DNA of 64,000 nucleotides, taken from Ovis canadensis (lineage: Eukaryota; Chordata; Mammalia; Artiodactyla; Bovidae). The stretch's first letter is position 1, and each line of letters begins with the position of its first letter. The position numbers and the translations under genes are program-made. Of the stretch, positions 1 to 24,854 are shown in pieces. The stretch covers positions 39,782,501 to 39,846,500 of the forward strand of contig NC_091255.1 in NCBI RefSeq assembly GCF_042477335.2, in the 5' to 3' direction. The notes beneath the pieces were generated by a model. The model ran no database searches. It was not told the DNA's origin and was given only the letters and a program-made list of their open reading frames with translations.

Positions 1-13661
<13,661 letters not shown>

Positions 13662-14289
13662 GCACAGCCTCCTCTTCCCGGACCCGAGCGCAGCCGGCGG
13701 CCTCGGTCCGCATGCCCCTTGAGCACCGCCCCTCCACCCGCGTGGCGCCCCAGCCAGTCAGCGCGCCGCCAGCGGAGCTGCCCGCCTACGCGAGGCCGCA
13801 CGTCCAATAGGGAGGGACCTCTTCGCACAGCCCTTGTCAATTGGCGGTGGTCATAGAGAGGAAGAATGCTAGAGCGCCCTGAACGGCCCCGTCCCTGGTT
13901 TCTTTCTGGCTTCCCCTGGCTGTTCTTTCCGGAAATCTTCCCTCGTCTGCTCGGGGCTTCCGGGGACTCGGGGCGGGACTTCCTGGGGCACAGGACCGGA
14001 AAGGAGATGTGGGCGGAGCAGCGAGTTCTTGGAGTGGGCTTAGGCTCAGCCGGTGGGCAACGGTTCCCACCTATTCTGAGCTGTTCCCTTAGACGAGTCA
14101 ACCCCGTGTGGTGGCTGTTAGGATTAGCTGTGAGGAGATAAACTGTATAGAGCTTTACTATAGGAGTTTTGCTAACTGTTACGTTGTAATTTTCGTATGA
14201 ATACACGTTTCAGATGTGTTTTACTGGGTTTTGGAAAGAAAAGCAAGAATGGGAGTTAAGAGAACAATCTCTGGAATAAGAGAGTCTTT

Positions 14290-14368
14290 TATTAGTCGAG
14301 TGATCTTGACCTCTCTGAGCCCGTTTCCTTAACTGTAAAGTGTGGGTAGTCAGTTTTTACTTCGTAAG
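14290..14368 (+). repeat. MIR SINE fragment
   Basis: CTCTGAGCCCGTTTCCTTAA then CTGTAAAGTGTGGGTAGTCA is the MIR core in sense. It is interrupted by a CHR-type SINE; ACTTCGTAAG before and ACTTCATAAAG after look like target duplications. Confidence 0.65.
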
Positions 14369-14545
14369 GTTTTTTTTTTTTTTTTTTTTTTTGTGTGTGT
14401 ATTTATTTGGCTGTACCAAGTCTCAGCTGTAGCACGCAGGATCTTTAGCTACAACGTGTGAAATGTAATTCCCTGACCAGGGAATCAAACTTTGGCCCCT
14501 GCATTGGGAGGATAGAGTCTTAGCCACTGAACCATGAGGAAGTAC
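14369..14545 (-). repeat. CHR-2-type SINE
   Basis: T-run of about 24, then TTTGGCTGTACCAAGTCTCA ... TAATTCCCTGACCAGGGAAT ... CTTAGCCACTGAACCA in reverse complement. Inserted into a MIR. Confidence 0.88.
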
Positions 14546-14579
14546 AATACTTCATAAAGTTTTAGAATTAAATCACCAC

Positions 14580-15590
14580 CTGACCTGCCTCTTGAGAAAC
14601 CTATATGCAGGTCAGGAAGCAACAGTTAGAACTGGACATGGAACAACAGACTGGTTCCAAACAGGAAAAGGAGTATGTCAAGGCTGTATATTGTCACCCT
14701 GCTTATTTAACTTCTATGCAGTGTACATTATGAGAAATGCTGGGCTGGAAGAAATACAAGCTGGAATTAAGATTGCTGGGAGAAATATCAATAACCTCAG
14801 ATATGCAGATGATACCACCCTTATGGCAGAAAGTGAAGAGGAACTAAAAAGCCTCTTGATGAAAGTGAAAGAGGAGAGTGAAAAAGTTGACTTATCAACA
14901 TTCAGAAAACAAAGATCATAGAATCTTGTCCCATCACTTCATGGGAAATAGATGGGGAAACCAGGGAAACAGTGTCAGACTTTATTTTCGGGGGCTTCAA
15001 AATCACTGCAGATGGTGATTGCAGTCATGAAATTAAAAGACGGTTCTTCCTTGAAAGGAAAGTTATGGCCAACCTAGATGGCATATTCAAAACCAGAGAC
15101 ATTACTTTGCCAACAAAGGTCCATCTACTCAAGGCTGTGGTTTTTCCAGTAGTCATGTATGGATGTGAGAGTTGGACTGTGAAGAAAGCTGAGCGCCAAA
15201 GAATTGATGTGTTTGAACTGTGGTGTTGGAGAAGACTCTTGAGAGTCCCTTGGACTGCAAGCAGATCCAACCAGTCCATTCTAAAGGAGATCAGTCCTGG
15301 GTGTTCATTGGAAGGAATGATGCTGAAGCTGAAACTCCAGTACTTTAGCCACCTCATGTGAAGAGTTGACTCATTGGGAAAGACTCTGATGCTGGGAGGG
15401 ATTAGGGGCAGGAGGAGAAGGGGATGACAGAGGATGAGATGGCTGGGTGGCATCACCGACTCAATGGACATGAGTTTGAGTGAACTCCGGGAGTTGGTGA
15501 TGGACAGGGAGGCTTGGCGTGCTGCGATTCATGGGGTTGCAAAGAGTCGGACATGGCTGAGCGACTGAACTGAACTGAACTGAATGGTAT
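14580..15590 (+). mobile_element. BovB LINE, 3' portion (broken reverse transcriptase)
   Basis: Two reading frames at 14,592-14,921 and 14,972-15,361 give BovB reverse-transcriptase text, including QGCILSPCLFNFY, the NNLRYADDTT catalytic box, and later KAVVFPVVMYGCESWTVKKA. A frameshift after about 14,900 separates them, so the copy is dead. It ends with the BovB/Bov-tA-like tail near 15,575. Confidence 0.94.
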
Positions 15591-16077
15591 ATTAACAGCT
15601 TTGAGTGGCATTGTCATAGACCAGGCACTCAATGAATGGTGGTAAAAATTGGGAAGGAAATAGTGTTTCAACTGACATAAATTAATTTAAAAAGCTGTTG
15701 GTGGTTAAAGAAATGTTGCCCAGGGACAGTCATGGGGTAGACAGCCCAGTAGAAACCTTTTGAAAAGCTAAACAAGACTTAGCTCCCCTTTCAAAGCCTC
15801 TGAGAGATCTCAATTAAACCATGTGGAATACAAGGAACTTCCTTAAATGGGGATGACCTTTTCTTTACCTGGACATTCTAATCAAATATGAAACTGGTTC
15901 TGTGGAAGAATACCACACAACTGTATAAAAACATTTTGTACTTGAAGCAACCTTTATTGAAAGGATCAGGAAAACTTCATTTCTGTTATTTTAAACATTT
16001 CCAGGGCTTAATCCTGAAACACTACCACGATGATACTACCATCCCCAAAAGTATTCAAAATAAACATTTGAGCAAGA
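15591..16077. other. Unassigned intergenic sequence
   Basis: No repeat family, gene or RNA recognised. Confidence 0.5.
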
Positions 16078-17158
16078 AAATCAAAGGCAGCCTATGGAAT
16101 GGGAAAAAAATATATCAATCAGTATGTGCCAATCATCTGATAAATGGTTAATATCCAACATAATAAGGAGCTCATACAACTTAATAGCAAAAAGTCAAAT
16201 AAAATTTTGAAATGAATGATAGACCTGAATAGACATTTTCCCAAAGAAGATATACAAATGCCCATCAGGTATATGAACAACTGTTCAACATCACTAATCA
16301 TTAGGGAAATGCAAGTCAAAACCTCAGTGAGCTATCATCAACACTGGTCAGACTGGTTATTAACAAAAAGACAAATAATAACAAGTATTGGTCAGGATAT
16401 GGAGAAAAGGGAAATTTGTGCACTGTTGGTGGGAATGTAAATTGGTGCAGCCAGTATGGAAAACAGTATGGAATTTCCTCAAAAAAAAAAAATATGGAAC
16501 TGCTATAAGATTCAGAAATTCCACTTCTGGGTATATATGGAAATGAAATCACTAAAGAAATGAAATCAGTATCTCAGATATTTAAAACCCTATGTTAATT
16601 GCAGCATTATTTACAATAGCCGAAACATGGAAACAACCAAGACAAGGACACAATCGAATAGATGAATGGATAAAATATGGTAAATATATACAATGCAATA
16701 GTACTCAGCCATAACAAATATTTGCAACACCATGGGTGAAACTTGAGGGCATTATACTAAGTGAAATAAGTCAGAGAAAGACAAATACTATATGATCTCA
16801 CTTATATAGAGACTCTTAAAGGAATTCACAGAAACAGAGAGGAAATTAGTGATTACCAGAAGCTGGGAGCATGGGAAAACAGGTAGAGGTGTTCAAACTG
16901 TACAAACTTCTGGTTGCAAGATGAATAAGCTCTGGAGATGTAACGTACAGTACAGTAATATAGTTAGCAATACTGTATTGTATACTTGAAAGTTACTAAG
17001 GAAGCAGCTCACACACACACACAGGCTACTTTGCATGGTGATGGATATATTAACTAACCTCATGGTGGTAATCATTTTGCAATATGTACTTATATCAAGT
17101 CATTACATTGTAAACCTTCAACTTACACAATGTTACATGTCAATCAAAGCTCAATAAG
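16078..17158 (+). mobile_element. L1 3' portion, degenerate
   Basis: ORF2-end landmarks are present, such as AACATCACTAATCATTAGGG, a diverged CACTGTTGGTGGGAATGTAA, and GAATGGATAAAATATGG, then a 3' UTR. Many indels and stops. It is followed by a G-run at about 17,164-17,179. Confidence 0.88.
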
Positions 17159-17344
17159 GCTGGCGGGGGGGGGGGGGGGAGCGGGAAACAGAAACAAAAC
17201 CAAACCACTGGACCACCAGGGAAATCCCTTCATTCATCATCAGATGCTCAGCATTAAGCACAGCCCCTTAGCGACTGAAGAACAACAACTGAGACCCTGC
17301 TGCCCAAGAGAACCCAGGACATGCTTGCTGAGGGCACAGAGGAT

Positions 17345-17970
17345 CTGCTCAGGATTAGTTTGCTCAGGCTGCCATAACATAACAGCACAGACCAGGGGGC
17401 TTAACAGAAATTAGTTTGCTCACAGTTCTAGAGGCTGCAAGTCCAGGCTCACGGTGTCAGCGGGGAAGTCCAGGCTCACGGTATCAGTGGGGCAGATTTC
17501 TCCTGGAGGCTGGAAGTCCAGGCTCACGGTGTCAGCGGGGAAGTCCAGGCCCACGGTGTCAGCGGGGCAGATTTCTCCTGGAGGCTGGAAGTCCAGGCTC
17601 ATGGTGTCAGCGGGGAAGTCCAGGCCCACGGTGTCAGCGGGGCAGATTTCTCCTGGAGGCTGGAAGTCCAGGCCCACGGTGTCAGTGGGGCAGATTTCTC
17701 CTGAAGCCTCTCTCCTTGGCTTGCAGATGGCCACCTCCTCCTCCCTGCTTCCTCCCTGGGCTTACCTTCTGTGCATCCCTGGCGGTGCCCTCTGTGTGTC
17801 TGAATTTCTTGGCACTTGTCTGACTAGGGGCCACCACCATGGCCTCCTTTTAACTTAATCACATCTTTAAAAGCCCTCTCTTCAGATTCAGTCACATGTT
17901 GAGGTCCTGGGAGTTAGGGCCTCAACACATGAATTCAGGGAAGGAACACAATTCAGCCCCTAACAGCTGA
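17345..17970 (-). mobile_element. MaLR-type solo LTR (MLT1/MST-like), carrying an internal tandem array
   Basis: The plus strand starts ATTAGTTTGCTCAGGCTGCC, continues CTCACAGTTCTAGAGGCTG, and ends near ACACAATTCAGCCCCTAACA. This is the reverse complement of a MaLR LTR as I recall the family. The array at 17,431-17,703 sits in its middle. Exact subfamily not determined. Confidence 0.8.
17431..17703. repeat. 75-bp minisatellite inside the MaLR LTR
   Basis: Three units of exactly 75 bp (17,431-17,505; 17,506-17,580; 17,581-17,655) plus a 48-bp partial unit. Each unit begins GAGGCTGGAAGTCCAGGCTC and ends GGGGCAGATTTCTCCTG. Each also contains two sub-copies of a GGAAGTCCAGGCYCACGGTG-type motif. 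As 75 is divisible by 3, several frames stay open across it on both strands without being genes. Confidence 0.95.
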
Positions 17971-18764
17971 CTGCAGCTCTCCTCTCCTCCGTGCCCGTCT
18001 ATTCAGGACACCTTAGCGTTCCTATGTCTCCTGCCCCTCGACCTTCAAAGGGAGAATGTTTTGGTTCCTCTTTTCCTATGAGCCCAGCTGGTAGCTCTGA
18101 ACCTGGTCTGAAATGAGGGTCTCACAGTCTCTTGCCTGAGACAGGCTGTGAGGCTGCGCCTCTCCGCCTGATGGTGGTGAGCTCTTCCCTTCAGGCAGCA
18201 AGTGCTCTCAAGTGGTGCAAGACTGGAGCAGTTAAGTCTTCTAGATCCTGATTCAAAATTATAAATCAACTATTAAAACAACAACAAAACCTTCTAGATC
18301 CTCACTGCATGCTCAGAGCCGTCCCACATCCTCCACGGAGCATGTTCTGGGTGGCTCCTACCATGTGCCTGCCCTGTGGGCTGGCTGCCCAGGACCTCTC
18401 GGTCAGACCTGGAGGACCGGTCGCAATCAGACTGGTCCCGGCGCCAAGGTCAGGGCTCAGGGAAAGTCCAGAGGGGTGCAACGCGCACCATCACCACTAG
18501 AGGGCGCGGTGGCTCCTCCCTTCAGTGTTAGCTCCTTTTAGAGTTTATTTCCAGAGCTACCAAGTGCTGAGCACACTGCTGCCCGTAAGAAAAACTTAGG
18601 CTATTTTACCGAAGAGTTTACGGACTGGTGGGAGGCTGGCAAATGTTGAGGAGGGTATTTCCCCCCTTAACATTCAGTAAATTCATTCATTCATTCAGTA
18701 TATACCTTCAGTATATACTGAAAAATATTTCAAGTGTTAATTGAACACCCACAGGTGGTGCTGG
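17971..18764. other. Unassigned intergenic sequence
   Basis: No family recognised. A small palindrome around CAGTATATACTG and an (ATTC)n run lie near 18,680-18,722. Confidence 0.5.
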
Positions 18765-19155
18765 GCTTGCCAGGTGGCTCAGCTGGTAATGCGGTCTCCT
18801 GCAATGCGGGAGACCTAGGTTGGATTCCTAGGTTGGTAAGATCCCCTGGAGAAGGGAAAGGCTATCCACTCCAGTATTCTAGCCTGGGGAATTCCATGGG
18901 TTCTATAGTCCGTGGGGCTGCAGAGTCGGACACGACCGAGCGACTTTCACTCAGATAGTGCTAGTGAAAGCCTGGCAATGCAGGAGACACAAGAGATGAG
19001 GGTTCAATCCCTGGGTTGGGAAGATCCCCTGGAGAAGGGAATAGCAACCCTCTCCAGTATGCTGGCCTGGAGTCCCATGGACAGAGGAGCCTGGCGGGAT
19101 ACAGTCCATGGGGTTGCAAAGAGTCAGACACGGTTGAGTGACTAACCCTTTCTTT
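18765..19155 (+). repeat. Two Bov-tA SINEs in tandem
   Basis: First copy about 18,765-18,953 (GGTGGCTCAGCTGGTAATGC ... CACGACCGAGCGACTTTCAC); second about 18,968-19,148, lacking the head. Confidence 0.92.
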
Positions 19156-19524
19156 TCTTTCCAGTCATCATGACCTTCCCTGAGTTCCAAAGGGCAGGTT
19201 GCTAGTCAAGGGAGGAGAAACCACCCAAACCAAGATTAAAGGGACCGGAGAAGTTCATAAAGATTAGGAGATGGACTGCCTGAGACCAAGGGCATGCAAG
19301 CCCTGGTCGCACCTTGATCTTGTCAGACCCCGCCTTTGACCCACTGTTATGAAACCCCTCATCAAGTCTACTAGAGTAGTCGCATGGTTTTTCAGGGCAG
19401 AGGCCTGGTGTGTCTCCCTTTGCTTGGCAAGGCAATGAGGCTATCTTTTTCTACTTCACCCAAAACCTTGTCTCTGGGATTTGATTCGGCACCAGTGTTC
19501 ACAGAAGTTGAGATTTTGGTAACA
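19156..19524. other. Unassigned intergenic sequence
   Basis: No gene or repeat family recognised. Confidence 0.5.
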
Positions 19525-20135
19525 TTATGGACTGAATTGTGCCCCCCCACCCCCTGCAAAATGTTAGTTGCTCAGTCGTGTCCAACTCTTTGTGACCCTG
19601 AGGACTGTAGCCCGCCAGGCTCCTCTGTCCATGGGATTCTCCAGGCAAGAATACTGGGGTGGGTTACTGTTCCCTTCTTCAGGAAATCTTCCCAACCCAG
19701 GAGTCAACCCGGGGTCTCCTGTATTGCAGGCAGGTTCTTTTACCATCTGAGTCACAAGAGAAGCCCCATCCCCTCAAAATTCACGTGCTAAAACCTAACT
19801 CCCAGTACTCTGATTGTATTCAGAGAGAGGGCCTTTAAATGCGTAATTAAGTCAAAATGAGTCCTTAGGGTCCTAATCCAATCCTCCTGGTGTCCCTGTA
19901 GGAAAAAGAAATTAAGACTCAAAAGAAACACCAAGGATGCTCCAGGAGAGAGGAAAACCCAGTGAGAACATCGGGGGACGACAGCCATCTGCAACCCAAG
20001 GAAAGAGGCTTCTCACGAAACCCAACCTTGATCTCACCCTCCCAGCCCCCAGAACTGTGAGAAAACATGTTCCTGTTGTTTAAGCCACTCTGTCTGTGGT
20101 ATTTTAGTACAGGAATCAGCCTAGCAAGTTGACAC
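19525..20135 (+). mobile_element. MaLR-type LTR, split by a Bov-tA SINE
   Basis: Begins ATTATGGACTGAATTGTGCC, resumes after the SINE with CTCAAAATTCACGTGCTAAA, and ends CCAGAACTGTGAG ... TTTAAGCCACTCTGTCTGTG. It is the same broad LTR class as the copy at 17.35-17.97 kb but in the opposite orientation, so the two are independent solo elements and not one provirus. Confidence 0.82.
19563..19767 (-). repeat. Bov-tA SINE inserted in the MaLR LTR
   Basis: Complete reverse-complement Bov-tA from TAGTTGCTCAGTCGTGTCCA to ACCATCTGAGTCACAAGAGA. Confidence 0.94.
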
Positions 20136-20245
20136 ACCCCACTTCCGGGAAGCTGACATGGCCCCTGGGGAGCCTGGGGACTCAGAAACTGTGAGGTCTG
20201 AATTTTCTGCTAACCCAGCATGGCGGCTTAGAACAGAAATATGTG

Positions 20246-20425
20246 AGGGTAGTCCCTGGTGGTCCAGTGGCTAAGACTCTGCACTCTCAACGCCAGGGGC
20301 CTGGGTTTGATCCCTGGTCAGGGAATTTGATCCCGCATGACACCACTAAGAGGTCGTAGGCCACAACCAAAGATCTTATGTGCTGCAACGAAGACTGGGT
20401 GCAGCCAAATACATATTTTAAAAAG
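20246..20425 (+). repeat. CHR-2-type SINE
   Basis: AGTCCCTGGTGGTCCAGTGG ... GTTTGATCCCTGGTCAGGGA ... ending GTGCAGCCAAATACATATTT. Confidence 0.92.
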
Positions 20426-20669
20426 GATTAAGAAATATGTGAAGGTAGAACTCCAGCTATGGCTTTCTACACATTTTTTTTTTTTTTCACTGATAGCATA
20501 AGCATGTGTGTTAGTGATGGCTATTTTCTGGGCACGGTGGATAACATCAGGGAAGTCTCACAGAACATAAGGCATGCTTGGGATTTTGGAAAATTAACCG
20601 GAAATTTCAAGGATGGCAAGATGAGGAAAGTTATTCCAGCCAGAGGGAACAGTAAGGAGATATGAAAGA

Positions 20670-20990
20670 TGGGGATGTATCCAGTGAGTGTCTGCTCTGT
20701 GATGGGCATGCCTCTGAATTTAAATGTGTTCCTCATCTAATCCCCAGCACTCTTGCCTGGAAAATCCCATGGACAGAGGAGCCTGATAGGCTACAGTCCA
20801 TGGGGTCGCAAAGAGTAGAACATGACTGAGCGACTTCACTTTCACTTTCATCTAATCCTCACCACAGTCCTGCTGCCTGTAGCCTATTATTATCCCATTT
20901 CACAGATGGGAAAACCAAGGCAGAACCAAGGCAGAAAGGGATTAATTCACCCAAGATTGCAAACCTCATAGGTAATGGAGAGATATACTC
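20670..20990 (-). repeat. MIR SINE split by a Bov-A unit
   Basis: MIR antisense core on both sides (CCAGTGAGTGTCTGCTCTGT; then CAGATGGGAAAACCAAGG). TCATCTAATCC at 20,733-20,743 and 20,848-20,858 is the target duplication of the inserted SINE. Confidence 0.8.
20744..20847 (+). repeat. Bov-A monomer
   Basis: CTCTTGCCTGGAAAATCCCA ... GCGACTTCACTTTCACTTTC, bounded by an 11-bp target duplication. Confidence 0.9.
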
Positions 20991-21018
20991 TAATTTTTCA
21001 CCAGTAGACACCCTGTAT

Positions 21019-21293
21019 GAAGAAGGCAATGGCGCCCCACCCCAGTACTCTTGCCTGGAGAATCCCATGGGCGGAGGAGCCTGGTGGGCTGCAGTCCATG
21101 GGATCGAGAAGAGTTGGACACGACTGAGCGACTTCACTTTCACGTTTCACTTTCATGCATTGGAGAAGGAAATGGCAACCCACTCCAGTGCTCTTGCCTG
21201 GAGAATCCCAGGGACGGGGGAGCCTGGTGGGCTGCTGCCTATGGGGTCGCACAGAGTCGGACACGACTGAAGCGACTTAGCCGCAGCAGCAGC
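21019..21293 (+). repeat. Bov-A2 dimeric SINE with target duplication
   Basis: Two Bov-A monomers joined by TTCACTTTCATGCATTGGAG, ending in GCAGCAGCAGC. The 13-bp duplication AGACACCCTGTAT flanks it at 21,006-21,018 and 21,294-21,306, which marks a clean retroposition. Confidence 0.96.
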
Positions 21294-21482
21294 AGACACC
21301 CTGTATCCTGCTTTTCAGTCCACCAGGGTAGGGATAGGGCCGTGAGGAAAAGATATATTTATGTGTATTCTGTAATGCTTTTGTGGAATCACTGTATTAG
21401 TCAGGGTTCTTCAGAGAGCCAATAGGATGTACACACACGTGTGTTGAAAGAAGATTTTAAGAAATTGGCTCGTGTGGTTGCA

Positions 21483-21582
21483 GCTCCACGCTTTTACTGC
21501 AGAGGGTGTGGGTTCATCCTTTGGTCCCTAGTCAGGGGACTAAGATCCTGAAAGCCATGCTGTGTGGCCAAATTAAAAAAAA
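21483..21582 (+). repeat. CHR-type SINE fragment inside the MLT2-like LTR
   Basis: GTGTGGGTTCATCCTTTGGT then AGGGGACTAAGATCC, followed by an A-run; 5' truncated. Confidence 0.75.
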
Positions 21583-21849
21583 AGAAAAAAACATGCAGGG
21601 CAACTGAGCAGGTTGGAGACCCAGCAGAGTTGTAGTTGAGTCCAAAATCCATCTGCTGGCAAAATTCCTCCTTCCTCCAGGGTGGTCAGTCTTAAGTGGC
21701 TGCAACTGATTAGATGAAGCCAACCCAGATTATGGAGGGGTCATCTACTAAATCAATGATTTAAATGTTAATCTTATGTTTAAAAAAAAAAGATACACAT
21801 AAACATCTTAGAATGATGTTTGACCAAATTTCTAGGTACCATGGCCTAT

Positions 21850-22157
21850 CCATGGGCTTCCCTCATAGCTCAGTTGGTAAAGAATCTGTCTGCAAATGCA
21901 GGAGATCCCAATTCGATTCCTGGGTCAAGAAGATCCATTGGAGAAGGGATAGGCTACCCACTCCAGTATTCTTGGGAATCCCTTGTGGCTCAGCTGGTAA
22001 ATAATCTGCCTGCAATGTGGGAGACCTGGGTTTGATCTCTGGGTTGGCAAGATCCTCTGGAGAAGGGAAAGGCTACCCACTCAGTATTCTGGCCTGGAGA
22101 ATTCCATAGACTGTATAGTCCATGGGGTCACAGAGCTGGACACTACTGTGACTTTCA
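21850..22157 (+). repeat. Two Bov-tA units as one insertion
   Basis: Head-to-tail Bov-tA copies. CATGGCCTAT at 21,840-21,849 and again at 22,158-22,167 flanks the pair, so they arrived together or the second entered the first. Confidence 0.92.
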
Positions 22158-22195
22158 CATGGCCTATGCAAGTTGACATATAAAATTCATCACCT

Positions 22196-24198
22196 ATTGG
22201 TATAGATGGGCTCATTTAGGAAACTGAATTAAAAGTAGTCTTGTCTGATGGGAGGAGAAAAGAAAGATGCCAGGGTTGTTGGGGCGGGTGTGGGGGGGCC
22301 TCTGCTAGCTGCCCCTTGCTGAGCAAGCATCCCACAGGGAACTGGCTTTGGTGATTTTATAGGCATCTGAAATGTGAGCGCCCATGCAAAAGCAGTGTCA
22401 GCTGTAGGTTTTTGAGGTCATCCTCTGGACCTGATAAGTTCTCTTTGGGAAGCTCCCTGGCCCCCACTGGCCAGATGCTGCATGCAGCCATACGCTGTCT
22501 GGGCTCTGCCGCCTCCTTGGGACTCTGACCCAGGAAATCAGCCACAGAAACTTTCTCTGAGACCCACTTGAAGTCCTGCTCCCGGATCCACAGATTAGGG
22601 GGTATTTTTCCAGAGGGACGTTGAGGCAGGAATTCCTCCTCTCCTTCAGGAGACTGAAATCACCGTCCAGAAAGTTTCTTCATTCTCTGCTCTCTACTTG
22701 GCCCAATCCGTCCCGTTAATGGGCCTGGCTCCTTTTATCCCAGGGCAGAGGGGAATCCTAGGGGGAAGGTCAGTTACAATTTAACGACATTATCCCACCT
22801 GATTCGTGACCATCAGCCGCATCCCCCTATATTTCACTCTCTTCTCCTCTGCGTCCCCAGCACCCACACTTCGTGACATCATAAAGAAGAGGAGGATGTG
22901 TTCTGAAGTCTGGAAACACCTGCCTGTTACTGACTCAACTCCACAAGCTCTTAGTTTATAAGAGGAAAAAAAAATCATAAAAGACCTTGAATGCTGCTTT
23001 TTGTTCATAAGAATTTTCCTTCTCTCTCTCGTTTTTTCCTCTCTCCATAACTGAAGGGAGCTGGTAGCAACTCCTCTGCTTTGCAGCTCAGCTGGTAAAA
23101 CGCCTGGAAAGCAGCCAGTGGCCTGGGTTCAATCTACTGATAAGTCATCAATTTCTTTCTCACCCAAAACATCTGGTTTCGGATCCTGAGTTATGAGCTA
23201 ATATTAAATATAAAAGTTTATAGCATCACATATATAATACTGCTGATTAGAAACATCAAGAAAAGTAATTGACTGGAGGGGACTCGGTGTGACCAGCTGG
23301 TTGAACATCTGGATGGGATCCAAGAGGCTTGAATTGAATCCCGGATCTGTCCATTCTTTCTTGGTCAGTAATATCTGGTCTGGGATCTTTAAAAAAGAGT
23401 TCGACTCTCTTCCTTGGATACCACTTTTTTCAAGTGTTTTATATACAAGAAATGGGCATGTGTGTTCACTAGGAAAAACTAAAATAATTATAGCTTTTAT
23501 TCTCTCTTGCATCCGTTCTACTGGCCTTTATTGGTTTTCATTATTTCCTTAGCCGCGGGGTGTTACCAGAAGTGACCACTTGGTGGCAGCAAACCCTCGT
23601 CTTTCGCCCACGGGCTGAGGTGGTGGCAGGGGTGAAAATGCCCGGACCCATCCTCCTCCATCTGGCTGGCAGCTGAGCCTCCCCGGGAGGGAGAAGAGTT
23701 CCTGCCAGTCTCGGCTTTGTTCTCAGGGGGCTTCGCTTGACATCTGTTACTCAGTTCTCCGCAGAATTCCTTTGCCGACTGCCTCCGTGTGACCAGCAAC
23801 CTGAAGTTAACCAAGGCTTTTGGTGGCAGTGTGTTCTGTTAGCGTTAACCCCTCCCCGACCCGCCGGAACATCACGGATTTCTCCATCTCTCCTGATGTT
23901 GCTTTGGGTCCAGGATTTAAGGAGGGCAGTGGTTTCTGGAATCTCTTCTCAACAAGCTTCTTTCCAGGACATTAGGCAGAGAGCAGGCTCATCTCAGAAT
24001 CTCAGACTGTCTGAGGGTGGCTGCTCTAAACCCCACCTAAGTCCAGGCTCAGTGAGCAGGAATTGGAGGCTTGATCACCGAGATTTCCCACTTTCACTTC
24101 ACCATGTGATTGGGAGTGGGTGGGGGGTGTAGCACCAGGACATGCTGGATGCAGAGTAGCATCCTGATACAGGCCACAAGGAATGTACCACAATGTGC
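22196..24198. other. 2 kb of unassigned intergenic sequence
   Basis: No coding exon, RNA gene or confident repeat recognised. A short SINE-like piece (GCAGCTCAGCTGGTAAAACG) sits near 23,083. Confidence 0.5.
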
Positions 24199-24405
24199 GT
24201 GTGCTTAGCCGAGTTTATGTTCAACTCTTTGTGACCCCATGGACACTAGCCTGTCAGGCTCCTCTGTCCATGGGATTCTCCAGGTGAGAATACTGGAGTG
24301 GGTTGCATTTCCTTCTCCAGGGGATCTTCCCAACCCAGGGATGGAACCCAGGTCTCCGGCACTGGCAGGCAGGTTCTTTACCACTAGCACCACCTGGGAG
24401 GCCAC
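24199..24405 (-). repeat. Bov-tA SINE
   Basis: Reverse complement, CAACTCTTTGTGACCCCATG ... TTCTTTACCACTAGCACCAC. Confidence 0.94.
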
Positions 24406-24591
24406 TGGCTACAGAGTAGCATCTTGATCTGATCTCCTGCTCCTTCCTTTTCTTATTCTTGCCGTTTGTGTCCAGAACATTATTGCTTGAGGCAGAAGGG
24501 CGGTGGGCCTTCCTCAGGACACTCAGGAACCCACTGCTTCAGGCAGGAGGAAATCACCATTGCAGCCCTCTTCCTCCAGAGCCTGGCAGGC

Positions 24592-24716
24592 TGCTGCTAC
24601 TGCTAAGTCACTTCAGTCGTGTCCGACTCTTCACAACCCCATGGACTGCAGCCCACCAGGCTCCTCCGTCCATGGAATTCTCCAGGCAAGAGTATTGCAG
24701 TGGGATGCCACTGGGA
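24592..24716 (-). repeat. Bov-A SINE (monomer)
   Basis: GCTGCTGCTACTGCTAAGTC head (reversed CAG tail) to CAGTGGGATGCCACTGGG. Confidence 0.9.
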
Positions 24717-24854
24717 GAGCAAAAGCCACATGTGTGTGTCCGTCTTTACTGAGTGCCTGCTAAATTCTAAAATAGAAAGACAAGGGTGAGTGAATTATTA
24801 AAAATCTGTAAACTATTTCTGGAAACTTATCTTTTGAAAAAGAGCCACCAAGAG

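Larger units (their letters stand above)
21390..22195 (+). mobile_element. MLT2-like ERVL LTR with two nested SINE insertions
   Basis: Opens GTATTAGTCAGGGTTCTTCA, shows TTGGCTCGTG and ATTCCTCCTTCCTCC, and closes CAAGTTGACATATAAAATTC. It is cut by a CHR-type SINE and by a Bov-tA pair whose target duplication CATGGCCTAT is present on both sides. Confidence 0.78.

Noticed and set aside
14592..15361. Reverse transcriptase as a functional gene or retron-like system
   Set aside because: It is a 5'-truncated BovB with a frameshift; several similar BovB tails lie in the window.
17429..17703. CRISPR-like direct repeats
   Set aside because: Units are contiguous 75-bp tandem copies without unique spacers, in a mammalian genome.
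17416..17858. Repeat-protein-like frames on both strands
   Set aside because: They are produced by the 75-bp array; the same DNA is open in several frames, and the sequence is a MaLR LTR.
24199..24405. tRNA-like A/B boxes in Bov-tA and CHR elements
   Set aside because: These SINEs descend from tRNA genes, and the boxes (e.g. GGTTCGATCC) are SINE parts, not functional tRNA genes.
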